NCBI RefSeq assembly: GCF_013373865.1 | Contig: NW_023415801.1 | Coordinates: 1 to 64,000 of the forward strand | From: Monomorium pharaonis | Taxonomy: Eukaryota > Arthropoda > Insecta > Hymenoptera > Formicidae | Direction of reading: 5' to 3' | Length of the DNA stretch: 64,000 bases | In this document: positions 48,908-60,892 of the stretch, in pieces | Layout of the letters: every line of letters begins with the position of its first letter | Numbering within the stretch: position 1 is the stretch's first letter | Notes under the pieces: generated by a model | Databases searched by the model: none | Seen by the model: the letters and a program-made list of their open reading frames with translations, nothing else | Told to the model about the DNA's origin: nothing | Made by a program: the position numbers and the translations under genes

Positions 48908-51900
48908 CTCAATTCTGTAATGCATTATGTGGACGATCCGTTTCTACAGAATCACCCTGCGCGCTCGGCCGACCGCGCATATGTAGTTAAACATCCCTTA
49001 AAGGAAGAAAGTTAATTTTTTCTTATTATTAATCGTGCTGCGGGTGGTGTCTTATATACTAATTGCATTTTACTCCGAGAGAACCGAGAGGTGAGCCGCT
49101 GTCGGCGGCACATCCGCGCATTAACTGGCGAGCAAGCGCGCGGGACGCATATAGTAGTATCTGCAAGTCGAGAGGAAGGCGGGTATCTTTCTGATTGTCT
49201 GATGGGTGATCGGGGTACCAAGCTCGGTTTATGGTAATAATGCGCGTCGCTTTTCACAGTCGCCACCGCTGCTACTGCATTCGTTGAAATGCTGAGCGTT
49301 TGGCTGCGTTCAGAAGTCAGCAGTACGTTTTTAGTTGCGGCGTTGAGTAGCGTTAAGATTAATACGTTGTATATAAAGTGCATGAAGACTAGTAGCTTTC
49401 GTTTCTCTCGTAGAGACGCATAGCTCACGGGGGGGGGGGGACCGCGCGCTGGAACAGTGTACAAGTGGCGAATATAGATTTCGAGCGAGCATCTTGAGAT
49501 ATCTTTCCGAAACTCGACGCGAAAAGAAGCACGAGCAAAATGATGCTGAGCCTACAGCGAAGAATGGGTATCTTCATGGAGAATGTTACCCACTTGCTGT
49601 TTCTCGGATTGATTTGCAATGGCGAATGATGCCCGTTCCGTGTACCGAAGAAGAAAACAACGGACAACGTCTCATCGACAGCAAAAGAATGGCATTGGCT
49701 CTCTGAGAACTACAACTACTCTGGCAGCGTGGCTGCCCCTGGGTCGAGCAATGAACGCTACCAACCCCGATCTGAAACTCGCGCTACTTATGCGTACGGA
49801 GCAAAGAGTAGCCGAGTGTGTTATATCTGCTCGGAGTTAAAACAACATGAACTTTCATAAGTCCTAAGGCGAGCAAGAGAATTTCTCGCAGGATTTATTA
49901 AAAGAAGTTCAATAATACGCACACCCAGGCTTGGTAAGTTGATTATTTTTTTAATTAATTAAGTCAAGTTAATCAAGTTGATATTAAGTTTAAATTTTTC
50001 AAAAAAGACTTGTCCACCAGTAATAAAAATTAAAATTTTAAAATAACTATATACATATAAAGTTAACAGATAGTACTTTTAAATTTATGTCAATTTTTAT
50101 TTTTTATACTAGTTACTACTCGATCGAAACCTGGCAAAAACTCGAAGAACGACCAAGTAAAGTCGACCGGTCCGCACTGAGCTTAAAGTATTATGATTCC
50201 GGGTCGATCGTCAGTTCGAAACCGAATGTACTCACTAGCAAAATACATTAACAGTATAAATGACTACTATGCTACAAATATTGGGCATCGCTACTACTAC
50301 CGGAAATTTCGGGAGATATTATCTTTAACATCAGGGTGATAGATAGAACAGAATATAGGAAAGAGGGTTTTTAGTGGGTATGGCTAGGGGGCAGTATCTC
50401 CCGCGATGGCCCCCATAGAAAACCACACTACCGGGTGTACGGGCACCCGAGGTCTTTGGCTCTTGGTGGTTGAAACTAAAACGTTATCTTCCAAGGGTGT
50501 CAGGTTGAAGAGATTTTCTCTTCTCCTCGTTAAAAAAAAAAAAAAAAAAAAAAAAAAACGAGAGGAGGAGGCGATGAGAGCGAGAGAGAGAGAGAATAAT
50601 ACAGTAGAGTTTCCGTTCAATAAATACCATTGTTATATGTGGTGCACAAGTATTCTGATAGTCATTATTTTGTAGAGAAGGTTAATGAGCGTGGCGTGTA
50701 ATTCTTCAATTTAAAAATCGTTATTTAATAATTAAAGTTAGATTTGTGGTTGGAAAGAAGTCTTGATATTACTGGGCTAATGTATGGAAGTTTTAATCTA
50801 GGGATAAGATGTGTTTTCTTACAGTATACTATCACTGATATCTTCTATTTATGGTATATTTTGATTGAATTTATTGAAGAGTATTAGCTTTGGATTTATT
50901 TGTACATTAAAACAAATGTGATTTTTCCAACATAACAGATACTATATATGTCACTCAGGTGTAAATTTAATCAAACGTCTACTGGATTTGCTATTTCTTT
51001 CCTTTAAAACAACCATACATTGGCGCCTTTTTTTACCTTTTTAAAAAAGGTAATTTTCTTCGGATATAAGATATATTTGGACCGTGTTTATAGGCCACTT
51101 AAGTTGAATTTGATTAAAAACGGATCATCTTGATTGATGTCATTTTTTTCCTTAAATTTAATGTAATCATTATAAGATTGATGGTGATGATTAAATAGAT
51201 AAGGGTGGACGTAGATTGTTCATCGGTTAAATATATAACCGTTTATGTAAGGATAAGAACCATTTTTGTCACCAAGGTTTGTCACCGGAACTTATATTAC
51301 GTACTAGTAAAGTAAAAGAATAAATGTATTATTAAAAACAATTATGAAAATTTTATTCGATTCTGAAATTGATATACAAAGCAACATTTCCACGACCAAT
51401 TCTACACATCTCTCTCATCGCCCGTTGTAAATCTGAGCTCGTTACTCAGATTAATGATTTTTCATTGGTGTTGATGATTTAAATACATGAAAGTGTGACG
51501 TAGAGTTTGTTAGGGCATCGGTTAATATTGTAACGTGGTAGTAAGGATTACGAACCAACCTTTGGTCAACCAGGCACCTCAATTTGACGTTACTACTAAA
51601 GTAAAGATACAAATTAGTATTTTAAAGTTTTATTCCAAACTAATTATAAGTTGTTGAATATTGATTGACCATTACTACGCAACATAACTGATCCACAATT
51701 CTATATCGCACGACATCTATCGTCTATCTCATCGACACCAGTGTAAAATCTGAGTTGTGTTACCCTTGTTTAATTTAATTTAACAACTGTTGATGCTGTT
51801 GGTTAAATAGATGAGGGTGGACCGTAAGTTGTGCATGGTTTGCATATTGAGAACGTGTGTAAGGAAGTCTTTTGGTCACCAAGGTAACCTGTAATTATAC

Positions 51901-51995
51901 ATAACTTACTAATAAAGCACAAGAATAAAAATTAGTATTATAAACAAACATTATTTACAGTTTTTAAAGCAGATTAAAAGCTGTAACATATCGAT
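48908..51995 (-). repeat. Inverted, error-rich fragment of the array unit
   Basis: Reads as the reverse complement of the unit from just before the GA/TA microsatellite, through promoter, peptide gene, hairpin block, (CT)n(T)n tract and degenerate motif region, to the first ~310 bp repeat. Its outer end abuts the ATC array within the words CTCAATTCTGTAAT; its inner end is ATATCGAT at 51995, after which the direct orientation resumes. It therefore forms a fold-back with the following direct sequence, with arms close to 3 kb and almost no spacer. Indels and substitutions are far denser than in the clean units. Confidence 0.88.
49540..49933 (+). pseudogene. Broken, inverted copy of the peptide gene
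   Basis: The inverted unit fragment carries the peptide gene on the plus strand. The ATGATGCTGAGCCTAC start is present and the exon runs to TTGGTAAGTTGA, where one G before the donor is missing. Several indels in between shift the frame, for example in the signal-peptide region near 49568 and in the Thr/Ser region near 49650-49680, so no continuous frame remains. Substitutions and indels are frequent throughout the fragment, as expected for either old decay or an uncorrected noisy long read. Confidence 0.7.
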
Positions 51996-53270
51996 GACAA
52001 AAGAACTTATCCTTACAACGTTCTCAATATTGGAAACCAATGCACAACTCTACGTGTCACACCTCATCTATTTAACCACCAGCATCAACAGTGTAAAATT
52101 AATTAAACAGAGGGTAACCAACTCAGATTTACACTGGTGTCGATGAGATAGACGAGATGTCGTGCGATATAGAATTGTGGATTCAGTTAAATGTTGCTGT
52201 AATTGTCAATCAATATTCACAAACTTATTAATTAGTTTGAATAAACTTAAATACTAATTTGTATTCTTTACTTTAGTAGTAACGTACATAATCTGCCGGT
52301 ACCTTGGTGACAAAGGATGGTTCTATCCTTACAACGTTATCAATATTTAACCGATGCACAACTCTACGTCACACTTCATTTATTTAATCATCAACACCAA
52401 TGAAAAATTAATTAATCAGTGAGTAACGAGCCTCAGATTTTACACTGGCGTCGATGAGATAGATGAGATGTTGTGTGACATAGAATGTGGATCGATAAAA
52501 TTTTCAATAAATGTTTTTAATAATACTAATTTTTATTCTTTACTTTACTAGTAACGTATATAATTTCCGGTTGACAAACCTTGGTGACAAAAGATGGTTC
52601 TTATCCTTACAACGTTATCAATATTTAACCGATGAACAAGTCTACGTCACACCTTATCTATTTAATCATCACCATCAATATATAATTGATTAACTTTAAA
52701 TTTAAGGAAAAAAATACATCAATCCAAGATGATCCTTTAATCAAATTCAACTTAAGTGCCTATAAACCACTGCAAAATATATCCGTTATATCCGAAGAAA
52801 ATTACCTTTTTAAACAAGGTAAAAAAAAGGCGCCAAATGTATGGTTTTTTCTTTAAGGAAGAAATAGCAAATCCAAGGTAGGAACTTTTGATTAAATTTC
52901 ACACTGAGTGACATATATGTATACCTTATGGTTGGAAAAAATCACATTTGTTTATGTATCAAATAAATCCAAGATAATACTCTTCATCAAATTCAATCAA
53001 ATGATACATATAATATAAGTGATATATAGTATACTGTAAAGAAAAAACATCTTACACCTAAGACTAAAACTTCATCTAATTTAGCCCAAGTAATATCACA
53101 GACCTCTTATTCCAACCAACATCTAACTTTAATTATTAAAACTAACGATTATTTTAAATGAAGAATTAAACGCGCACGCATTAACCTTCTCTACAAAAAT
53201 AATGATATCAGAATATTTTGCACCAAATATAAACAATGGATATTTATATGAACTGAAACATCTACTGTAT

Positions 53271-53320
<50 letters not shown>

Positions 53321-53400
53321 TTTTTTTTTTTTTTTTAACGAGGAAGAGGAAAATCTTCAACCTGACCATCTTGGAAGGATAACTTTTTAGTTATCAACCA
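51996..53400. repeat. Array unit 8, right part
   Basis: Direct-orientation sequence that starts inside the first ~310 bp repeat (GACAAAAGAACTTATCC) and runs to the unit end. It carries the 52 bp deletion (near 52493) and C in the marker CTTACACCTAAG, so it belongs with units 7, 9 and 10. Frequent single-base indels suggest poor polishing. Confidence 0.88.
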
Positions 53401-53905
53401 CCAAGAGGCCAAAGACATCCGGGTGCCCGTACACCCGGATAGTGTGGGATTCTATGGGGGCACATCGCGGGAGATACTGCCCCATAGCCTACCCACTAAA
53501 AACCTCTTCCTATATTCTGTTCTATCTATTCAGCCCTGATGTTAAAGATAATATCTCCCGAAATTTCCGGTAGTAGTAGCGATGCCCAATATTTAGCCAG
53601 TATTAGTCATTATACTGTTAATGTATTTTGCTAGTAGGGACATCTCGGTTTCGACCTGACGATCGGACTCGGAATTCATAGATACTTTAAGCTGCAGTGG
53701 ACCGGTCGACTTTACTTGGTCGTTCTTCGAGGTTTGCCAAGGTTATCGAGTAGTAACTAGTAAAAAAATTAAAAATTGACAATAAATTTAAAAAGTTAAT
53801 AGCTGTTAACTTATAGTATATAGTTAATTTTAAATATTTTAATTTTTTAACTGTGACAAGTTATTTTGAAAAATTTAACTTAATATCAACTTGATTAACT
53901 TGAAC

Positions 53906-54316
53906 TTAATTAATTAAAAAATATATCAACTTACCCAAGCCTGAGGTTTGCGTATTATTGAACTTCTTTTTTAATAAATCCCGGAGAAATTTCTTGCTCG
54001 CCTTAGGACTTATAAAGTTCATGTTGTTTAACTCCGGAGCGATAAACACACTCGGCTCTCTTTGCGTCCGTCGCATAAGAGTAGCGGAGTTCAGATCGGG
54101 TTGGTAGGCGTTCTGCTCGCCCAGCGGGAGCCACGCTTGCCAGTAGTTATTCAGAGAGCCAATGCCATTCTTTTTGGCTGTCGATGACGACGTTGTCGTT
54201 GTTTCTTCAGGTACACGAACGGGCATCAATTCGCCATTGCAAATCAATCCGAGAAACAGCAAGGTGGATAACATTCTCCACTGAGATACCATTCTTCGCT
54301 GTAGGCTCAGCATCAT
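53906..54316 (-). CDS. Putative secreted small protein (unit 9 copy)
   Basis: Identical to the other copies up to Lys129-Leu-Ile-Tyr-Phe, then ends Leu-Ile-Asn instead of Phe-Asn because one A is missing from the A-run beyond the splice donor. The only difference between clean copies thus falls in the part predicted to be intron, which agrees with the donor being real. Confidence 0.65.
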   Translation of the reverse strand: MMLSLQRRMVSQWRMLSTLLFLGLICNGELMPVRVPEETTTTSSSTAKKNGIGSLNNYWQAWLPLGEQNAYQPDLNSATLMRRTQREPSVFIAPELNNMNFISPKASKKFLRDLLKKKFNNTQTSGLGKLIYFLIN

Positions 54317-54971
54317 TTTTGTTCTCGTGCTTCTTTTCGTCGAGTTCGGAAAAGATATCTCAAGATGCTCGCGTCTGAATCTTATTCGCCACGTGTCACT
54401 TGTCCACGCGCGTCGTGAGCTATGCGTCTCTGACGAGAGAAACGAAAGCTACTAAGTCTTCACGACTTTATATACAACGTATATAATCTCTAACGCTAAC
54501 TCAAACGCAGCACTAAAAACTTCTGCTGACTTCTGACGCAGCCAAACGCTCCAGCTTCAACGAATGCAGTAGCAGCGGTGGCGACTGTGAAAAGCGACGC
54601 GCTTATATACCATACCGAGCTGGCTACCCCGATCCACCATCAGCCAATCAGAAAGATTACCCGCTCTCTCGACTTTGCGAGAATACTATATGCGTCGCCG
54701 CGCGCTTGCTCGCCAGTTACTGCGCGGTGCCGCCGACAGGCGGCTCACCTCTCGGTTCTCTCGGGAGTAAAATGCAATTATATAAAGACTACCACCCGCA
54801 GCACGATTAAGTAATAAGAAAAAATATAACTTTCTTCTCTTTAAGGGAGTTAACCTACATATAGCGCGGTCGTGCCGAGCGCGAGGGTGCTTCATGTAGA
54901 AACGGATCGTCACATAATGCTATTACAGAATTGAGAGAGAGAGAGAAGAGAGATATATATATATATATATC

Positions 54972-55253
54972 TACACTGAGAAAAAAAATTCTTTCAATCA
55001 AGAAAATGCATTTTCTTGAAATAGAATTCTTTGATGCAAACAAATATTTTTTTACAGCAACTAAACAATGTATGCTAGCAAATAAATATTTTATTCTTTT
55101 AAGTAAATCATTTCGTACATTTTTGATTTTGTTCCTCTAAGTAATGATTTCATGACATCAATAGTATCATTATTAAACTGAAATAAATCATTTCTTTGTA
55201 ATAAGAAAACCGAGTTTCTTAAATGTATTTAAAGAAATTTTTTTCTCAGTGTA
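54972..55253. mobile_element. TA-flanked MITE, unit 9
   Basis: Same element with both inverted ends intact. Confidence 0.75.
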
Positions 55254-58200
55254 TGTATCCGTATATGTATATTTATATATATATATTTATGTATAATGTA
55301 AATCATAAACGTATATCTATATATAATTATACATAATTTTATGTGTACGATCAGTATTCAAACTTATATAAAATTATATATAACTATACGTACTCGACTT
55401 TTGGGGGTAAAATTTCTCACTCAATTAAAACGAGTGTGAACCCGTAATCATATATAACCTAGCCTAGCCTAGCCGCGTCTTAATCCTGTAAAAACATTAT
55501 GTGACGATCCTTCGCTACATGAGGCACCCTCGCGCTCGTCTGCCAATGAATGCGCGCCACTACCGATAGGTAGGTTAACTCTCTTATAGAGAAGGAAATT
55601 AATTTTTGCTTGACCTAATCCGCGCGTGCTGCGGGTAGTATATATTATAATATATACTATTTCTTATGATATTTATGTAACTGCATTTTACTCCCGAGAG
55701 AACCGAGAGTTAAGCCGTCTAACGGGTCTCGGCCGCGCAGTAACTGGCGAGCAAGCGTGCGGCGACGCAGTAAAGTGACTCTTTAATTAAGATATTCATT
55801 CCAAGAAGACATTCTCTCCAAAATAAAAACTGAAAATGTGCACTTCTTGATAAAGAATGAAGAAATTCAGTCTATAAGAGTGAGAAGTAACTCAAATTCA
55901 AGTGACTCGGCGTGTCACTCTATATTTCGAGTGAGATTTTCACTCGAAAAAAATTTAGAGAGTAATTGTATTATAATATAAGTTTGTGTACGAATGCTTA
56001 TAGCATTAGCCGCGTCCGCCGCTACTCGGCTATTAGAAGGAGAGAGACATCCGTCCTTTTTCTCCAAGGCTGCCACGAAGACGAGCGTTCAGCGCATTGA
56101 CGTCTTCTTCTTTAGATTGATACGACACTCATAATTTTTAATTACGATTTTCTTGCTTATCATGCTCACATTATCCCTTACGTGATAACCTATCCTATCC
56201 ATAATAAGTTTTATCGAAATCGTTTATCATCACGTCGTGAATCGTGACCTTTTTTTTTGCGTAATGGGCGGTGAATGAGCGGGGCCTCTCATCAAGCGTC
56301 AACGCGCTAAACGCTCGTCTTCATGGCAGCCTTGGAGAAAAAGCAATCTAATAGCCAAGTAGCGGCGGACGCGGCCGAGCCGGCCCGAGACCCGAGACTC
56401 GAGGCACGAACGCGACACCGAGTGCCCGCCCCCACCGTCGATGCTGGCGGCCGAAAACTTGCACCACTGATCGGCAGTCGAAACGTCTGCGCATTATATT
56501 AATCAATTAATGTATTAAATTGCGTTCGCGTTGCAATTCGTTTAAACGTATTTAACAATAAACAAAATTAATTTGCACACACATATCTTAATTGTGCTGA
56601 CTCTTATTATCCTTCTTGTTTTAATTGAATTACAAGAGCCTAATTATTATTTTTAGTATTAATGTTGGCAATGTTGCTAATTTAAAATATATCAACAATA
56701 AGAATTACATATAAGAACATTTAGAGTTTATCGGTAGACACGGTAGTGTCTCTGAACGCTGTTCAGAGTCATATGCTACGTCGTACTAGTGTGAGTTTTT
56801 GATTTTTAGATCGATATAATGTACCCCGAAATCATTTCAGTAGCACTTTTGTTTGGTCATAGTGGATTTGCTATATCAAATTTTTAATTTTTAGCAGTGG
56901 ATTCAGATTTAGCGACCAAAAAGCTTGTAGGATACCAAGTTTCAATTATTTCCCATTGAAAATTGACGTAGTTACAGATTTTTGTCGCCTAACGTCTCGT
57001 TTTCTCCCACTGTGGGACGTAGAAAAGCGACATTGAAAAGCGACGGACGACGTAAAGGCCCTCACACATGAATTGACATATCCATAACATTAAGGTTTCG
57101 ACGCGTTGCAGAATTGGGCGACCGTAACCGTAACCGGCTGAATCAAGTACGTGAGTGATCGAAACCTTACTCATATGGTAATGTCAGTTCATGTGTGAGG
57201 ACCTTAAGATTTATTTCCTTCTCTCTCTCCGGCGTGCTCCTGCGTGTATTCTTATTGGGTCACGTGGGTTAGCCAGTGACTCGTTCTAATTGTAAGTGAC
57301 GTGCAGGACATGCAGGATGAGGTTATAATACAAATTTCGATTGCAAATATGTGTAATATATGAAATTTATATGGTAAATATTCTCGTATTGTTATTTTAT
57401 TATTATACATATATATTAAACATTTAACTGAGCTATGTTACTCTCTGATTCAATTTTACACTGGCGTCGATGAGACAGATAAGATGTGTGCAACAGTTAA
57501 ATGTTGCTGTAATTTACAATCGATATGTACAGCTTTTAATCTGCTTTAATAAAACTGTAAATAAATGTTTTTTATAATACTAATTTTTATTCTTTGCTTT
57601 ATTAGTAATGTATGTATAATTACAGGTACCTTGGTGACAAAAGAACTTATCCTTACAACGTTCTCAATATTGCAAACCAATGCACAACTCTACGTGTCAC
57701 ACCTCATCTATTTAACCACCAGCATCAACAGTGTAAAATTAATTAAACAGAGGGTAACACAACTCAGATTTTACACTGGTGTCGATGAGATAGACGAGAT
57801 GTCGTGCGATATAGAATTGTGGATCAGTTAAATGTTGCTGTAATTGTCAATCAATATTCACAACTTATTAATTAGTTTGAATAAAACTTTAAATACTAAT
57901 TTGTATTCTTTACTTTAGTAGTAACGTACATAATTGCCGGTACCTTGGTGACAAAGGATGGTTCTTATCCTTACAACGTTATCAATATTTAACCGATGCA
58001 CAACTCTACGTCACACTTCATTTATTTAATCATCAACACCAATGAAAAATTAATTAATCAGTGAGTAACGAGCTCAGATTTTACACTGGCGTCGATGAGA
58101 TAGATGAGATGTTGTGTGACATAGAATTGTGGATCGAATAAAATTTTCAATAAATGTTTTTAATAATACTAATTTTTATTCTTTACTTTACTAGTAACGT

Positions 58201-58912
58201 ATATAATTTCCGGTGACAAACCTTGGTGACAAAAGATGGTTCTTATCCTTACAACGTTATCAATATTTAACCGATGAACAAGTCTACGTCACACCTTATC
58301 TATTTAATCATCACCATCAATATATAATTGATTAAATTTAAATTTAAGGAAAAAAATTACATCAATCCAAGATGATCCTTTTAATCAAATTCAACTTAAG
58401 TGGCCTATAAACACTGCAAAATATATCCGTTATATCCGAAGAAAATTACCTTTTTAAAAAAGGTAAAAAAAAGGCGCCAAATGTATGGTTTTTCTTTAAG
58501 GAAAGAAATAGCAAATCCAAGGTAGGACTTTTGATTAAATTTCACCTGAGTGACATATATAGTATACCTTTATGGTTGGAAAAAATCACATTTGTTTATG
58601 TATCAAATAAATCCAAGATAATACTCTTCATCAAATTCAATCAAAATGATACATATAATATAAGTGATATATAGTATACTGTAAAGAAACACATCTTACA
58701 CCTAAGATAAAACTTCATCTAATTTAGCCCAAGTAATATCACAGACCTTCTTATTCCAACCAAAATCTAACTTTAATTATTAAACTAACGATTATTTTAA
58801 ATGAAGAATTACACGCGCACGCATTAACCTTCTCTACAAAAATAATGATATCAGAATATTTTGCACCAAATATAACAATGGATATTTATATGAACTGAAA
58901 CATCTACTGTAT

Positions 58913-58958
<46 letters not shown>

Positions 58959-59547
58959 TTTTTTTTTTTTTTTAACGAGGAAGAGGAAAATCTTCAACCT
59001 GACCATCTTGGAAGGATAACTTTTTAGTTATCAACCACCAAGAGGCCAAAGACATCCGGGTGCCCGTACACCCGGATAGTGTGGGATTCTATGGGGGCAC
59101 ATCGCGGGAGATACTGCCCCCATAGCCTACCCACTAAAAACCTCTTCCTATATTCTGTTCTATCTATTCAGCCCTGATGTTAAAGATAATATCTCCCGAA
59201 ATTTCCGGTAGTAGTAGCGATGCCCAATATTTAGCCAGTATTAGTCATTATACTGTTAATGTATTTTGCTAGTAGGGACATCTCGGTTTCGACCTGACGA
59301 TCGGACTCGGAATTCATAGATACTTTAAGCTGCAGTGGACCGGTCGACTTTACTTGGTCGTTCTTCGAGGTTTGCCAAGGTTATCGAGTAGTAACTAGTA
59401 AAAAAATTAAAAATTGACAATAAATTTAAAAAGTTAATAGCTGTTAACTTATAGTATATAGTTAATTTTAAATATTTTAATTTTTTAACTGTGACAAGTT
59501 ATTTTGAAAAATTTAACTTAATATCAACTTGATTAACTTGAACTTAA

Positions 59548-59955
59548 TTAATTAAAAAAATATATCAACTTACCCAAGCCTGAGGTTTGCGTATTATTGA
59601 ACTTCTTTTTTAATAAATCCCGGAGAAATTTCTTGCTCGCCTTAGGACTTATAAAGTTCATGTTGTTTAACTCCGGAGCGATAAACACACTCGGCTCTCT
59701 TTGCGTCCGTCGCATAAGAGTAGCGGAGTTCAGATCGGGTTGGTAGGCGTTCTGCTCGCCCAGCGGGAGCCACGCTTGCCAGTAGTTATTCAGAGAGCCA
59801 ATGCCATTCTTTTTGGCTGTCGATGACGACGTTGTCGTTGTTTCTTCAGGTACACGAACGGGCATCAATTCGCCATTGCAAATCAATCCGAGAAACAGCA
59901 AGGTGGATAACATTCTCCACTGAGATACCATTCTTCGCTGTAGGCTCAGCATCAT
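59548..59955 (-). CDS. Putative secreted small protein (unit 10 copy)
   Basis: Translation identical to the unit 2 copy over all 135 residues, with the same start and donor. The array continues beyond the window, so further copies are expected. Confidence 0.65.
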   Translation of the reverse strand: MMLSLQRRMVSQWRMLSTLLFLGLICNGELMPVRVPEETTTTSSSTAKKNGIGSLNNYWQAWLPLGEQNAYQPDLNSATLMRRTQREPSVFIAPELNNMNFISPKASKKFLRDLLKKKFNNTQTSGLGKLIYFFN

Positions 59956-60610
59956 TTTTGTTCTCGTGCTTCTTTTCGTCGAGTTCGGAAAAGATATCTC
60001 AAGATGCTCGCGTCTGAATCTTATTCGCCACGTGTCACTTGTCCACGCGCGTCGTGAGCTATGCGTCTCTGACGAGAGAAACGAAAGCTACTAAGTCTTC
60101 ACGACTTTATATACAACGTATATAATCTCTAACGCTAACTCAAACGCAGCACTAAAAACTTCTGCTGACTTCTGACGCAGCCAAACGCTCCAGCTTCAAC
60201 GAATGCAGTAGCAGCGGTGGCGACTGTGAAAAGCGACGCGCTTATATACCATACCGAGCTGGCTACCCCGATCCACCATCAGCCAATCAGAAAGATTACC
60301 CGCTCTCTCGACTTTGCGAGAATACTATATGCGTCGCCGCGCGCTTGCTCGCCAGTTACTGCGCGGTGCCGCCGACAGGCGGCTCACCTCTCGGTTCTCT
60401 CGGGAGTAAAATGCAATTATATAAAGACTACCACCCGCAGCACGATTAAGTAATAAGAAAAAATATAACTTTCTTCTCTTTAAGGGAGTTAACCTACATA
60501 TAGCGCGGTCGTGCCGAGCGCGAGGGTGCTTCATGTAGAAACGGATCGTCACATAATGCTATTACAGAATTGAGAGAGAGAGAGAAGAGAGATATATATA
60601 TATATATATC

Positions 60611-60892
60611 TACACTGAGAAAAAAAATTCTTTCAATCAAGAAAATGCATTTTCTTGAAATAGAATTCTTTGATGCAAACAAATATTTTTTTACAGCAAC
60701 TAAACAATGTATGCTAGCAAATAAATATTTTATTCTTTTAAGTAAATCATTTCGTACATTTTTGATTTTGTTCCTCTAAGTAATGATTTCATGACATCAA
60801 TAGTATCATTATTAAACTGAAATAAATCATTTCTTTGTAATAAGAAAACCGAGTTTCTTAAATGTATTTAAAGAAATTTTTTTCTCAGTGTA
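60611..60892. mobile_element. TA-flanked MITE, unit 10
   Basis: Same element with both inverted ends intact. The inverted unit fragment at 48908-51995 stops just short of the place where its MITE would begin. Confidence 0.75.

Larger units (their letters stand above)
53401..59037. repeat. Array unit 9
   Basis: Complete 5637 bp unit with the 52 bp deletion (58135/58136). Consensus quality is again high from about 53480. It has one A fewer in the A-run just beyond the peptide gene's splice donor. Confidence 0.96.

Noticed and set aside
48166..49015. Open frames of 274 and 83 codons running from the ATC array into the inverted unit fragment
   Set aside because: They join repeat translation to non-coding unit sequence across a doubtful junction.
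50406..50675. 89-residue plus-strand frame with a Lys run in the inverted fragment
   Set aside because: It is the reverse complement of the hairpin block and (CT)n(T)n tract, so it is non-coding.
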